64,000 nt of DNA, taken from Pyramidobacter piscolens (GTDB lineage: Bacteria > Synergistota > Synergistia > Synergistales > Dethiosulfovibrionaceae). Made by a program: the position numbers and the translations under genes. This document shows, piece by piece, positions 43,993-53,364 of the stretch; positions within the stretch are counted from its first letter, which is position 1; every line of letters starts with the position of its first letter. The notes beneath the pieces are model-generated. The model saw only the letters and a program-made list of their open reading frames with translations, ran no database searches and was not told the origin of the DNA. Location: NCBI GenBank assembly GCA_004558205.1, contig SFDM01000001.1:172039-236038 (forward strand), given 5' to 3'.

Positions 43993-46900
43993 ATGAAAAC
44001 ACAAACATATACTCACAATGATATCCTGTTCGATTTATTTTCAGACAGCTCTTTAGAACATAAGTATAAACTGCTGCTTTTCTGGGGGCTCATCATTGTC
44101 AATATGATCCCCCTCTTCTGGATGAGATATCCTATTATCACCGATGAATACACTACCATAAGCGAAGGACTTTACCTTTGGAAAAGTGCCGATTGGTCTT
44201 CTTATTTTTCCAGCCTCCCCGCTGTTTATTACGGATACGGTACAAGCATACTCTATGGATGGACTTATCATATCTTTAAAAGCCCTGAGTTCGTATACAA
44301 AGCAGCGCTTACCTTAAACGCCATGATGATTAGTTCCATCTCGATTTTAGCTTTTAACCTTTCAAACAAAAAATTACGACTCAGCGCCAAGGTAAGTTTT
44401 TTTATCGCCGCCTGCACGGCTCTCTTTCCTGCTGGCATTATTCACTCAAAATACGCTCTTAACGAAACAATGCTGTCGCTCCTCGCCTGGCTATTGCTTT
44501 ATTCTTTGATATCACTTCAAGACTCAACGGAAAATGCAGTACGCATGAAATGCTATTCATTCATTTCAGGAGCCCTCGGCGCCTACGCCTACACAGTCCA
44601 TGGGAGAGGGATCATTTTGCTCTTCCTATGCTTCAGCTTTTATTTCTTAATCACTCTATCATTAAAAAAACAGGCCAATATATGCGCTGTCCTGCTGTTT
44701 CTAACAGGGGCAACCATTGTATTGCTCATGGACACGCAAGTTAAAAAATACATATTAAACACCTTTACAGGCACGGATCCCCAGATGCAAATCAACGCTC
44801 TCGACCGCTCCGTAAAGTATAAACTCTTTGAAGCACTAAGGCCTTCTAACATAAAGCATTTAATTTATGGAGTACTGGGACTGAGTTATTATACTGTCTG
44901 CTCCACTCATGGTTTAATAATCGTCCTCTTCTTCATCCTGTTTAATGAATCCATAGCTTGCTTACGAGGGATTGTCTCAGTTACGGAGGAAAGAAAAAAA
45001 TCTTTTTTTATTTTAAGCTATAGCCTTCTGGCAGTTATTTTAGCGCTGATTGTGAGCGTCATTTTTTTCATAGAGATATACATCACAAAAGAAGCTGTCC
45101 GCGGGGAATACTTTATATATGGACGATACGTTGACACCTTTAGCAGTTTGATAATTTTTTCAGTACTCGCTTTTCTTTTCTGTTATGAAAAGCCTATCCC
45201 TGGTTGGTCGTGTTTTCTTATGCTCGCGGTTTTTCTTGGGATCATGGTCTGGGGAAGCTTTATAACATCCCGCGAAATTATCAACGGCAAGAATTCGTTG
45301 AGCTATACCATGGTCCAAGGCATATTACCCTATTTTGGTTTATACGGCTGGGAAAACGCGCAGTCAAAAAATTTCATCATCCTTTTTATCGTTCAATCTC
45401 TTATATTCCTCAGCGTGCTCATTTTCATAAGGAAGCACAGGCTGGGCTCTCTTACGGCGCTCCTCCTTAGCCTTTTTTGCTACTCATCTATATTCTCATC
45501 CTGTTTTTTCATCATTCCGCAAAGCGCCGCCCGCTACGACCGTTTAGCCCCGCTCACTGTCCTCAAAGAAATTGTGTCGACGCTTCCATTTAAACCCCGT
45601 TTTTTTATCAATGGAACCGCCAGCACACCCACCCCCCGAGTTCAATTCATCTTCAATGAATACCAGTTAACGAATTTGAATCTCGAGCACGATGGATTCG
45701 ATAGATTAGCGAACATTTCAAACAACGATATCATAATAACCAACAGCGACCTGTTCCTAGATTGCATTTTTGACAATATATACATGTTAAATACAAAAAA
45801 AATTTATGACAAAATAATTAACTTAAATACCGACAATGCATATATTTATATATGTGGAGATATGATAAAAAATGAATTTAAAAAGCGTGGATATGATTCC
45901 TTAAACAGAAATACCAATACCGTTATAAATGCAAATTCAGCAACAAATCAAAATAATATCATCGGCAGTGAATATCGACTCAAGCCTTTAGACAATCTTT
46001 CCTATCTGCATGAGACGCTGTTCCCTCTTCCTTATACATTAACCATTATTGGACGAAATCTAAACGAAGTAAATATTAGCAGTGATCCAGCGCTCTTTGT
46101 ACAGAAAGCTCCACACTCATATCAAGACGGCACTCTTTTACGTTATACCATAACGCCTTCTACGATCGTAAAAAAACTACAAATCTCCATCATAAACACA
46201 TCCAATCAAAACAGCGCTTATATTCAATCCGTAACCCTATCAGCACAGAAGCTTCAATTAGCTGATGCGCATAAAACGTTTTCAAGCTCGCGTACTTATA
46301 TATATGACACTACAAACTCAAAAAGCTCTCGTTTTTACAGGATACACATTCTTCCCAGCAGTAAAAACGTCGTTTTAGGCGCAAGTGAGGTTATTTTACG
46401 ACAAGATTCCCTCTTTTCCTTTAATGGCCTTCCCGTAAATCTTGGAACGTACTTACTTCAAGTTTTTGGCAAAAACCTGGACTCTGCATCAATCAACCTG
46501 CTGCCCAACGACAAACTTTCTCTATCTCTGATCAGTAAAAGCTCAGAGACGGCCCTGTTGTTCATCAAATCATCTGACTATCTGCGCAATATCGCATTTT
46601 CAGCAGAAAACAAGAGTTCTGAACAGCTCGTTTACTATAGGGGAATAAAAATAACAGAGATGGAACATCTGGCTCTATCATACGAATATAATACCGTCAT
46701 AAAATTTGATCAGGTTAATCCCGCACCTAACGTTGCCTTTTCAGGCTGGTCAGATCCAGAAAGTTGGGGAACATGGGGGATTGGACAAACACAGATTCTC
46801 GCGCTACGTCCGTCACGCAAAGCAACATCCGATCTGCAGCTCACTCTGCATGCAGGTGCATACTGCACCAATAAAACAGTTACCTGCTCCATCAACGGGT

Positions 46901-47106
46901 ACGATTTATCCACTTTTATAGTTGAGGCGGGAACTCCCAAAGATTATAGAATTGACATTCCAGAAAAACTCATAAAAGACGCTTCTTACCTTTTCATTAG
47001 TCTTACCTTTCCCGAAGAAGCGGTCTCACCCGCGGAAACGGGAGAATCTGCCGATGCAAGAAATTTAGGAATTGGGCTCTACAATCTGATGATTCAAGAA
47101 AGGTAG
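43993..47106 (+). CDS. Very large GT-C-like membrane protein with C-terminal GWSxPExWG module
   Basis: About 1037 residues from the ATG at 43993. Helices fill roughly residues 25-530. The first outside loop has PIITDEYTTISEGLYLW, with the Asp-Glu expected in a GT39/GT83-type active site. Residues about 560-890 are a periplasmic region of beta character. The end repeats the module of the preceding protein (GWSDPESWGTWGIG, SINGYDLSTF). Begins 41 bp after the previous gene. Probably decorates the glycan on the periplasmic side. Local base composition is strongly AT-rich. Confidence 0.7.
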   Translation: MKTQTYTHNDILFDLFSDSSLEHKYKLLLFWGLIIVNMIPLFWMRYPIITDEYTTISEGLYLWKSADWSSYFSSLPAVYYGYGTSILYGWTYHIFKSPEFVYKAALTLNAMMISSISILAFNLSNKKLRLSAKVSFFIAACTALFPAGIIHSKYALNETMLSLLAWLLLYSLISLQDSTENAVRMKCYSFISGALGAYAYTVHGRGIILLFLCFSFYFLITLSLKKQANICAVLLFLTGATIVLLMDTQVKKYILNTFTGTDPQMQINALDRSVKYKLFEALRPSNIKHLIYGVLGLSYYTVCSTHGLIIVLFFILFNESIACLRGIVSVTEERKKSFFILSYSLLAVILALIVSVIFFIEIYITKEAVRGEYFIYGRYVDTFSSLIIFSVLAFLFCYEKPIPGWSCFLMLAVFLGIMVWGSFITSREIINGKNSLSYTMVQGILPYFGLYGWENAQSKNFIILFIVQSLIFLSVLIFIRKHRLGSLTALLLSLFCYSSIFSSCFFIIPQSAARYDRLAPLTVLKEIVSTLPFKPRFFINGTASTPTPRVQFIFNEYQLTNLNLEHDGFDRLANISNNDIIITNSDLFLDCIFDNIYMLNTKKIYDKIINLNTDNAYIYICGDMIKNEFKKRGYDSLNRNTNTVINANSATNQNNIIGSEYRLKPLDNLSYLHETLFPLPYTLTIIGRNLNEVNISSDPALFVQKAPHSYQDGTLLRYTITPSTIVKKLQISIINTSNQNSAYIQSVTLSAQKLQLADAHKTFSSSRTYIYDTTNSKSSRFYRIHILPSSKNVVLGASEVILRQDSLFSFNGLPVNLGTYLLQVFGKNLDSASINLLPNDKLSLSLISKSSETALLFIKSSDYLRNIAFSAENKSSEQLVYYRGIKITEMEHLALSYEYNTVIKFDQVNPAPNVAFSGWSDPESWGTWGIGQTQILALRPSRKATSDLQLTLHAGAYCTNKTVTCSINGYDLSTFIVEAGTPKDYRIDIPEKLIKDASYLFISLTFPEEAVSPAETGESADARNLGIGLYNLMIQER

Positions 47107-47111
47107 AAAAA

Positions 47112-48077
47112 ATGACAAAACTTATTATCCAAATCCCATGCTACAACGAAGAAGAAACGCTTCCCATCACTATAGCCGACCTGCCGAGACATATCGACGG
47201 CATCGACGAAATAGAATATCTCATTATCGACGACGGCAGCAAAGACTGCACCGTGGAGGTCGCCAAATCCCTGGGCGTTCAGCATGTGGTTTCTTTCAAG
47301 AAGAACAAGGGCCTTGCCAAGGGGTTCATGGCCGGTCTTGACGCCTGCCTTCATCTCGGCGCGGACATCATCGTCAATACCGATGCCGACAATCAGTACT
47401 GCGGCGCCGACATCGAAAATCTTGTTCGTCCTATCCTGGAAAATAAGGCTGACATTGTGATTGGAGAACGTCCCATCGACCAAACGGCGCATTTCTCATG
47501 GAAAAAAAAGAAATTCCAGCACTTGGGCAGCTGGGTTGTCCGCCTAGCGTCAGGAACCAATATTCCCGACGCGCCAAGCGGCTTCCGCGCCTATTCCAGA
47601 GAAGCAGCTTTAAGAATAAATGTTACCAACGAATACACATATACTTTGGAGACCATTATTCAGGCAGGACACAATAAAATCGCCATGACCTCTGTCCCCA
47701 TCCGCACAAACGGCGAGACAAGACCCTCGCGTTTATTCAGCAGTATATGGCGTTACATGAAACGCTCCGCCTCGGTGATCATACGATCTTTTATGATGTA
47801 TCAGCCGCTTAAATTTTTTTGTTCCATAGGGGCCTTGATTATCCTTCTTGGCGGTTTGATCGGCTGTCGATTTCTTTTCTATCTGTACCTAGGAGGAGGT
47901 AGCGGTCACACTCAGTCGCTCATCCTGGCAGCCATTCTGATCCTTGCAGGAACACAGATTTTTATTGTAGGCATGCAGGCCGACATGATCGCAGCTAACA
48001 GAAAACTGCTTGAGGATACCCAATACAGAGTAAGAAAAATGGAGTGCTCCGGTAAATACAAAGAGGCGAAAATGTGA
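47112..48077 (+). CDS. Membrane-bound family 2 glycosyltransferase (DPM1/GtrB-like)
   Basis: 321 residues. GT-A start IIQIPCYNEEETLPITI, DDGSKDCT, the NKGLAKGFMAGLDA helix and the metal-binding NTDADNQY. Two C-terminal helices (about 235-300) anchor it. This type loads a sugar onto undecaprenyl phosphate. It is a natural donor-forming partner for the GT-C proteins just upstream. Confidence 0.9.
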   Translation: MTKLIIQIPCYNEEETLPITIADLPRHIDGIDEIEYLIIDDGSKDCTVEVAKSLGVQHVVSFKKNKGLAKGFMAGLDACLHLGADIIVNTDADNQYCGADIENLVRPILENKADIVIGERPIDQTAHFSWKKKKFQHLGSWVVRLASGTNIPDAPSGFRAYSREAALRINVTNEYTYTLETIIQAGHNKIAMTSVPIRTNGETRPSRLFSSIWRYMKRSASVIIRSFMMYQPLKFFCSIGALIILLGGLIGCRFLFYLYLGGGSGHTQSLILAAILILAGTQIFIVGMQADMIAANRKLLEDTQYRVRKMECSGKYKEAKM

Positions 48078-49198
48078 TGAACATTGTGATGATAGGGCCC
48101 GTCTATCCCTTTAAAGGGGGCATCGCCCACTACACCGGGCTCATGTGCAAAAACCTCAGAAAACAGCATGACGTAACGATGATCTCCTATAAAATGCAAT
48201 ATCCCAAGTTCCTTTTCCGTAGAGAACAAAAAGATTTTCAGAACGATACTTTTAGCGTACCGAAAACAAAGTATCTGATTCACACAGCCAATCCGTTAAA
48301 TTGGATAAGCACAGCAAAAAAGATCAAGGCCTTAAAACCAAACCTGCTGATTGTGCAATGGTGGCATCCTTATTTTGCGCCGTGCTATTGGAGCATACTT
48401 AAGTTACTGCGAGGGATAAAAGTACTGTTTATATGCCACAATGTCTTCCCTCACGAACGATTCCCTATGGACAGGAGCCTTGCGAAACACACTTTAAGCT
48501 GCGGCGATGCGTTCATAGTCCATTCAGAAACCGATGCAAAAGACCTGCTTTCTTTTTTGCCAAATGCCACGTATGAAAAAACTGTGCATCCGACATATAA
48601 CACTTTTAAGTTCAAAAACATTACACAGCTGGAAGCGCGAACTATTCTCCACCTCAGCGGGGACGAAAAAATTTTGTTATTTTTCGGCTTTGTTCGTGAG
48701 TACAAAGGGCTGACATACCTAATCAAGGCTATGCCTCAAATCAAAAACAGCCTCGATGAATGTCGGCTTCTCGTTGTAGGAGACTTTGGAAAGAATAAGG
48801 ATAAATACGTGAGAATGATTTCTAAATTAAAATTAGAAAATGTTATCGACATTCACGATCAATATGTACCTGACCATGAAGTGGAAAATTACTTCTCGGC
48901 ATGTGATCTGGTTGTACTGCCTTACGAATCCGCAACTCAAAGTGGCATTATTCAGATCGCCTATGGCTTCGAAAAGCCTGTCGTCGCAACCAATGTCGGA
49001 GGTTTGCCAGAAGTCGTCCTGAATGGGCAAACAGGATATATCGTAGAACCGCGTGATCCTCAACTAATAGCAGAGGCTGTAATCCGTTTCTTTAATAAAG
49101 GTCACGCTGTGGAATTCCAGAATAACGTAAAGCGCGAAGCCTATCGCTATTCCTGGGATCGGATGAGTGAAATCATTGAAAGGCTAGCTCAATCATGA
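48077..49198 (+). CDS. Family 4 glycosyltransferase
   Basis: 373 residues from the ATG that overlaps the previous stop (TGATG). GT-B: GPVYPFKGGIAHYTGLM at the start, VQWWHPYFAPC, then LLFFGFVREYKGLTYLIKAM and a late acidic motif LPYESATQSGIIQIAYGFEKP. The second Glu of E-x7-E is replaced by Gln here (ESATQSGIIQ), which is unusual. Donor unknown. Confidence 0.87.
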   Translation: MNIVMIGPVYPFKGGIAHYTGLMCKNLRKQHDVTMISYKMQYPKFLFRREQKDFQNDTFSVPKTKYLIHTANPLNWISTAKKIKALKPNLLIVQWWHPYFAPCYWSILKLLRGIKVLFICHNVFPHERFPMDRSLAKHTLSCGDAFIVHSETDAKDLLSFLPNATYEKTVHPTYNTFKFKNITQLEARTILHLSGDEKILLFFGFVREYKGLTYLIKAMPQIKNSLDECRLLVVGDFGKNKDKYVRMISKLKLENVIDIHDQYVPDHEVENYFSACDLVVLPYESATQSGIIQIAYGFEKPVVATNVGGLPEVVLNGQTGYIVEPRDPQLIAEAVIRFFNKGHAVEFQNNVKREAYRYSWDRMSEIIERLAQS

Positions 49199-50190
49199 AT
49201 AAAAAGATTTTAGTTACCGGAGCTACGGGGTTTATAGGGAGGCATCTTGTTGATGCTCTTATTGAACAAGAGTATCAAGTCACCTGCATTCTGCGCAAAG
49301 GCAGTACAGCACGAGTCCTTCCACAATCACCATTATTATCCCTAGAGATTTTAGATTTAGCAAATATTGAAAAGGACAGACTGGGCAATATACTCAACGG
49401 CGTAGATGTAGTGTTTTACCTCGCGGGACAATTGGGCGAATATGGATTGCCTTATGAAACATATCATCGCATTAACTGTGAGTACATGCTCAACATGCTC
49501 TCAATATGTGATACATTCGGAGTAAAACAATTTATATACAGCAGTACACCAGGGGTTTACGGTTTTGGAAAAAGGCTCTGTAATGAGAGTACTTCTTACG
49601 CTCCTCGAAACGATTATGAAAGATCAAAAGTGGAGGGGGAGCGAGGTATTATTCATTTCTGTAAAAATTCCAATGTGTCGTACACTATTATCCGCCCCGA
49701 CTTTGTCTATGGACCAGGTGATCTGCGCCGGATCAAATTATACAAAAACATACAAAATAAAAGATTTATTTTAACAACTAGCGGACAAAATTATTTACAC
49801 CCTACCTATATAGCGGATGTTATTCAGGGTTTCTTGATCTCTATAGATAAACCTAGCGCCTTAAATCAGATTTTCAACATCGCTGCTATGAATGATATAA
49901 CGGTAATTGACTACCTATCCATCATTGCTAATTTAGTGAATTCGAAAATTATTCATATAAACATCGGATATGCTTTATCAACTATTTGCGCGTCTACAAT
50001 AGATAGCCTATCCAGACAACTCCTCAATAGAGAGGGATTTGTCTCAAGAAATAAAATCGATTTTTTATCACTGAACCACAGTTCTTCTATTAAAAAAGCT
50101 CAAGAATTATTAGGATACAAACCTCAATTTACAGCACAAGAGGGGTTAGAACTGACAATTCAACATTTAAGACTTATGGGAGAAATTTGA
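49195..50190 (+). CDS. NAD-dependent nucleotide-sugar epimerase/dehydratase
   Basis: 331 residues, extended SDR; ATG overlaps the previous stop. NAD loop TGATGFIGRHL, Ser/Thr in YSSTPGVYG, catalytic YxxxK in YERSKVEGE, then the RPDFVYGPGD segment. Could be a 4-epimerase or reductase supplying a sugar for the neighbouring transferases; the exact reaction cannot be read. Confidence 0.85.
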   Translation: MNKKILVTGATGFIGRHLVDALIEQEYQVTCILRKGSTARVLPQSPLLSLEILDLANIEKDRLGNILNGVDVVFYLAGQLGEYGLPYETYHRINCEYMLNMLSICDTFGVKQFIYSSTPGVYGFGKRLCNESTSYAPRNDYERSKVEGERGIIHFCKNSNVSYTIIRPDFVYGPGDLRRIKLYKNIQNKRFILTTSGQNYLHPTYIADVIQGFLISIDKPSALNQIFNIAAMNDITVIDYLSIIANLVNSKIIHINIGYALSTICASTIDSLSRQLLNREGFVSRNKIDFLSLNHSSSIKKAQELLGYKPQFTAQEGLELTIQHLRLMGEI

Positions 50191-51107
50191 TGATAAAAAT
50201 TTTTTTCGCAAATCACGCACAATTTGAAGGAAGACAGACAAATTTAGGCGATTGGGCCATATTTGAACAAATGTATCACGATTTAAAAGAAAAACAAATA
50301 GAAGACGATAATATAGAAATTATTGTTCCTTCATTAGACCCAATTTTTACTAACAAAAAATATCAAGAAACGACATTTACCCGTGGCGGAATAAAAGGCA
50401 TAGTAAATACATTAAAATGGCTTCTAACCTTTCAAGACACAAAAACTGAAATAGAAGTCTTTGGCGTAAATTATGAGAGATTTGCTTTAAGCGAGCTCAA
50501 CAAAAAGCTCTGCAGCAAACTTACCATCAATAACGTAGCTGAGCTCCCAGCATTAGGTACAAAAGCAATGCCAAGCCTTTACTCTCTTGGATTCGGTTTG
50601 GCAAAAAAACAAGTTACATTGATAAATGGTGTTGAAAAGAGCATGCAAGAGTGGGAAAAACTCAATTTAAAAAAATTTGTAACAATCAGCCGTCAACAAA
50701 ACATAGAACAGACAAGTTTCTCAGAAAACTCTTTTGACTACGTATGGAATTTCGTATACATCCCAAGCGCAACAAACCCCGATAATCTCATCGAAGAAAT
50801 GAAAAGAATATCAAAGCGATATGTAGCTGTTTTTTCAGTTAACGGAGGAAATGTGGGGTACTATGTCCACACGGCCCTTCACCATATAAACAAAATACCA
50901 TGGACTCATGGTGACAAAAGATATAACCAAAGAAAATTTGTAATTCAGAAATTTAAGGAACATGGTCTGCGTGTAATAAAAACAGGGTTTGTAGATTGCC
51001 CTATATGGCCTGATTCTATTGGTTTCAGAGACATGCGCCTGCACCGCAACAATATCACCTTTGATAACGTTAATTGGGTAAGCCCTTATACTGACATGAC
51101 ATGTTAA
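50190..51107 (+). CDS. SAM-dependent methyltransferase-like protein, probably split
   Basis: 305 residues from the ATG in TGATG. Residues about 130-270 have class I methyltransferase pattern: a strand and loop near LPALGTKAMPSLY, VTLING, then NSFDYVWNFVYIP, the post-II motif, and an EMKRISKRY helix. The N-terminal 60 residues start NHAQFEGRQTNLGDWAIF, recalling polysaccharide pyruvyltransferases, so this may be a fused or added segment. The glycine-rich loop is poor. The usual C-terminal helix and strand are encoded in the next, overlapping frame. Confidence 0.6.
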   Translation: MIKIFFANHAQFEGRQTNLGDWAIFEQMYHDLKEKQIEDDNIEIIVPSLDPIFTNKKYQETTFTRGGIKGIVNTLKWLLTFQDTKTEIEVFGVNYERFALSELNKKLCSKLTINNVAELPALGTKAMPSLYSLGFGLAKKQVTLINGVEKSMQEWEKLNLKKFVTISRQQNIEQTSFSENSFDYVWNFVYIPSATNPDNLIEEMKRISKRYVAVFSVNGGNVGYYVHTALHHINKIPWTHGDKRYNQRKFVIQKFKEHGLRVIKTGFVDCPIWPDSIGFRDMRLHRNNITFDNVNWVSPYTDMTC

Positions 51108-51229
51108 AAAACAACAAAATCCCCTTCTGGATGAAACTTTTATACCATTGTTGGGAATCCTTTCCAATGTTCCTATCTATAAAAACACTATATGCGCACA
51201 TTTTTTATGTAATTGGAGAAAAAATTTGA
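51101..51229 (+). CDS. 42-residue ORF continuing the methyltransferase
   Basis: ATG at 51101 overlaps the methyltransferase stop and the TGA at 51227 overlaps the TTG start of the next gene. The product (MLKNNKIPFWMKLLYHCW, then YAHIFYVIGEK) looks exactly like the last helix and strand of many methyltransferases. So either a one-base frameshift has split the gene or the two parts are made separately by coupled translation. Confidence 0.5.
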   Translation: MLKNNKIPFWMKLLYHCWESFPMFLSIKTLYAHIFYVIGEKI

Positions 51230-52182
51230 CTAAAATCGCACGTAAAAGAATTTTTAAACGATTAGGGACGGCTTTGACCATTTTCGCTCTTATTGCGGTT
51301 ATAAAGAAACTGTGCTCAATGGATATTAATTATCATCAAATCCTAGAAAGAGAGATGATTATTAAGATATTTGGCATAAGCCTCGCCTTTGCCCTGCATA
51401 TGTTTATACTTTGCATTCCATGGAAGGGTTTTATTGAAATTTTGACAAAAAGAAAAATACAATTTAATGATGCAACTTGGATACTAAACAAAGCCAATAT
51501 GTTGAAATACTTACCTGGCAATATCCTTCAATTTGTGGGAAGAAATGAGCTTGCTTTACGGTACGATATGAATCATATGGATGTGGCGTTTGGTACGGCA
51601 TGCGATACTTTGATGCTGACAGGAGCAAATATTTTATTAGCAGTGAGTTTTAATTGGCAGGGTGTTACAACTTGGTTTTTCAAGTACAAAAGCACCTACA
51701 CCTATATGGGACTCCCCCTCATAGCTCTAATCGCCCTTTTCTTTTTCGCATCATTCAAGTGGAGAAAAGCGGTCCTGCAATTTTTAACTCGATTAAAGGT
51801 CTTTTTAACGCCAAGATCCATTTTCAGAGTATCCTTATTCCTTCTGTTTTACATGGTTAATTCATGCTTTGTAGCATATTTGTTCCTAATAACTTTGCAA
51901 TATATTGGAGGCAGCCATATTCCTTTTTCAAATGCATTGAAGGTTCTCAGCGCCTATTCGTTATCGTGGGTCGCTGGATACCTCGTCATTGGTTCTCCTG
52001 GCGGACTGGGAATAAAAGAAGCAACATTAGTCCTCCTTTTACACAACATCGCGCAGCCAGAATCGGCCCTATTAGCCGCTGTCATTTTTCGTTTTATTAC
52101 GATAATAGGAGATTTTATGGCCTTGGCTTTTTCTTTTTTATTTCACAAATCATTCAGATTGAGGATGGCAAGCAATGAATAA
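51226..52182 (+). CDS. UPF0104/AglD-type integral membrane protein
   Basis: 318 residues from the TTG at 51226 after GGAG; overlaps the 42-residue ORF. About seven membrane helices. Family traits: WILNKANMLKYLPGNILQFVGR in the first third and the GSPGGLGIKEA loop near the end. Relatives include the flippase part of MprF and proteins often found in glycan loci; a role in lipid-linked substrate movement is possible but not shown. Confidence 0.75.
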   Translation: MTKIARKRIFKRLGTALTIFALIAVIKKLCSMDINYHQILEREMIIKIFGISLAFALHMFILCIPWKGFIEILTKRKIQFNDATWILNKANMLKYLPGNILQFVGRNELALRYDMNHMDVAFGTACDTLMLTGANILLAVSFNWQGVTTWFFKYKSTYTYMGLPLIALIALFFFASFKWRKAVLQFLTRLKVFLTPRSIFRVSLFLLFYMVNSCFVAYLFLITLQYIGGSHIPFSNALKVLSAYSLSWVAGYLVIGSPGGLGIKEATLVLLLHNIAQPESALLAAVIFRFITIIGDFMALAFSFLFHKSFRLRMASNE

Positions 52183-53332
52183 AAGCGATTTCATAATAAA
52201 ACTTTTTCCGCGTCTTCTTACATACAAACTCAACAGGTATACAGGCTATAAAAATATTAACCCTATTACTGTGACCTACTCTGTCACAGCGGCTTGTCAA
52301 TCACGCTGCAAAACCTGTCAGATCGGTCATATGTATATGGAGCATCCCGAACGCGCAGCAAATGATCTTCGCCTTGACGAGATAGAGCAAATTTTTTCAA
52401 CCATGAAACCTGTGTATTTTTTTAATATCAGCGGAGGGGAACCTTTTTTGAGGGACGACCTACCTCAGATCGTGGAGTTAGCCTGTAAATATCTTAAACC
52501 ACGCATTATTCATACACCAACGAACGCAATCCTCTCTGAAAAAATTGAACGAAAAACCCACGAAATCCTCGAAATCATAAAAAAGTACGATCCTAAAGTC
52601 CCCTTCACCGTAAAGCCTTCCATAGATGGGATTGGCGATATGCACGATGAAATACGCGGAGTAAAGGGCAATTTTAAAAAGCTCCTTGATACCATTGAAC
52701 GCTTGAAAGGAATTGAAAAGGAGCATGAAAATTTTCACTTGGAACTGGGAACAGTCATCTCTAATTTTAACATCGACTCCCTGGACGAAATTGAAGATTT
52801 CGTCCATTCCTTAGGCGTCGAAAGCTACCGCAACGAAGTGGCTGAACAGCGGACTGAATTTTTTAACATTGGTGATCCTATCACCCCCGATGCGGTCACT
52901 TATCAACGTCTTATCAAGAATTTTTCACGCAAAATCAAAGAAAACATGACGTCGAAGAAAAACCTTGCCCGAACAACGGAAGCCCTCAGACTGGTCTATT
53001 ACGATATTGCAGGCAAAATATTGGAAACAAAAACTCAAGTTCTTCCATGCTATGCTGGCGTTTCAAATGTACATATCAATTTTGACGGCGGAGTTTGGCC
53101 TTGCTGCGTATTGGGCTATGAAAAACAAATGGGAAACCTGCGAAATTATGGGTATGATTTTCAAAAACTCTGGCTGTCAGAAGAAGCTCAAAATGTTCGC
53201 AGCTTCATACAAAACAAAAACTGCGCCTGCCCTCTCGCTAATCAAGCCTATTCTAATATTTTACTCCATGTTCCTTCGCTTATAAAGGCAACTATACTTA
53301 TGGGTAAATTTGCAAAAACAGGCAGATTGTAG
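52175..53332 (+). CDS. Radical SAM/SPASM enzyme
   Basis: 385 residues. The radical SAM cluster motif C-x3-C-x2-C is in TAACQSRCKTCQIG (about residues 44-54), then the glycine-rich SAM strand FNISGGEPFLRDDL. The C-terminal SPASM-like region holds further Cys in VLPCYAG, VWPCCVLG and NCACPLA, suited to one or two auxiliary iron-sulfur clusters. It overlaps the previous gene by 8 bp, so it belongs to the glycan operon. A peptide or sugar modification is possible; no precursor peptide is visible next to it. Confidence 0.87.
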   Translation: MNKSDFIIKLFPRLLTYKLNRYTGYKNINPITVTYSVTAACQSRCKTCQIGHMYMEHPERAANDLRLDEIEQIFSTMKPVYFFNISGGEPFLRDDLPQIVELACKYLKPRIIHTPTNAILSEKIERKTHEILEIIKKYDPKVPFTVKPSIDGIGDMHDEIRGVKGNFKKLLDTIERLKGIEKEHENFHLELGTVISNFNIDSLDEIEDFVHSLGVESYRNEVAEQRTEFFNIGDPITPDAVTYQRLIKNFSRKIKENMTSKKNLARTTEALRLVYYDIAGKILETKTQVLPCYAGVSNVHINFDGGVWPCCVLGYEKQMGNLRNYGYDFQKLWLSEEAQNVRSFIQNKNCACPLANQAYSNILLHVPSLIKATILMGKFAKTGRL

Positions 53333-53364
53333 CCTATTTTAAAGATGAATAGAGATGACTATCA

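Noticed and set aside
51101..51115. A-AAA-AAC slippery heptamer at the methyltransferase overlap, suggesting programmed -1 frameshifting
   Set aside because: The zero-frame stop TAA comes before the heptamer, so ribosomes would terminate first; overlap coupling or mutation is simpler.
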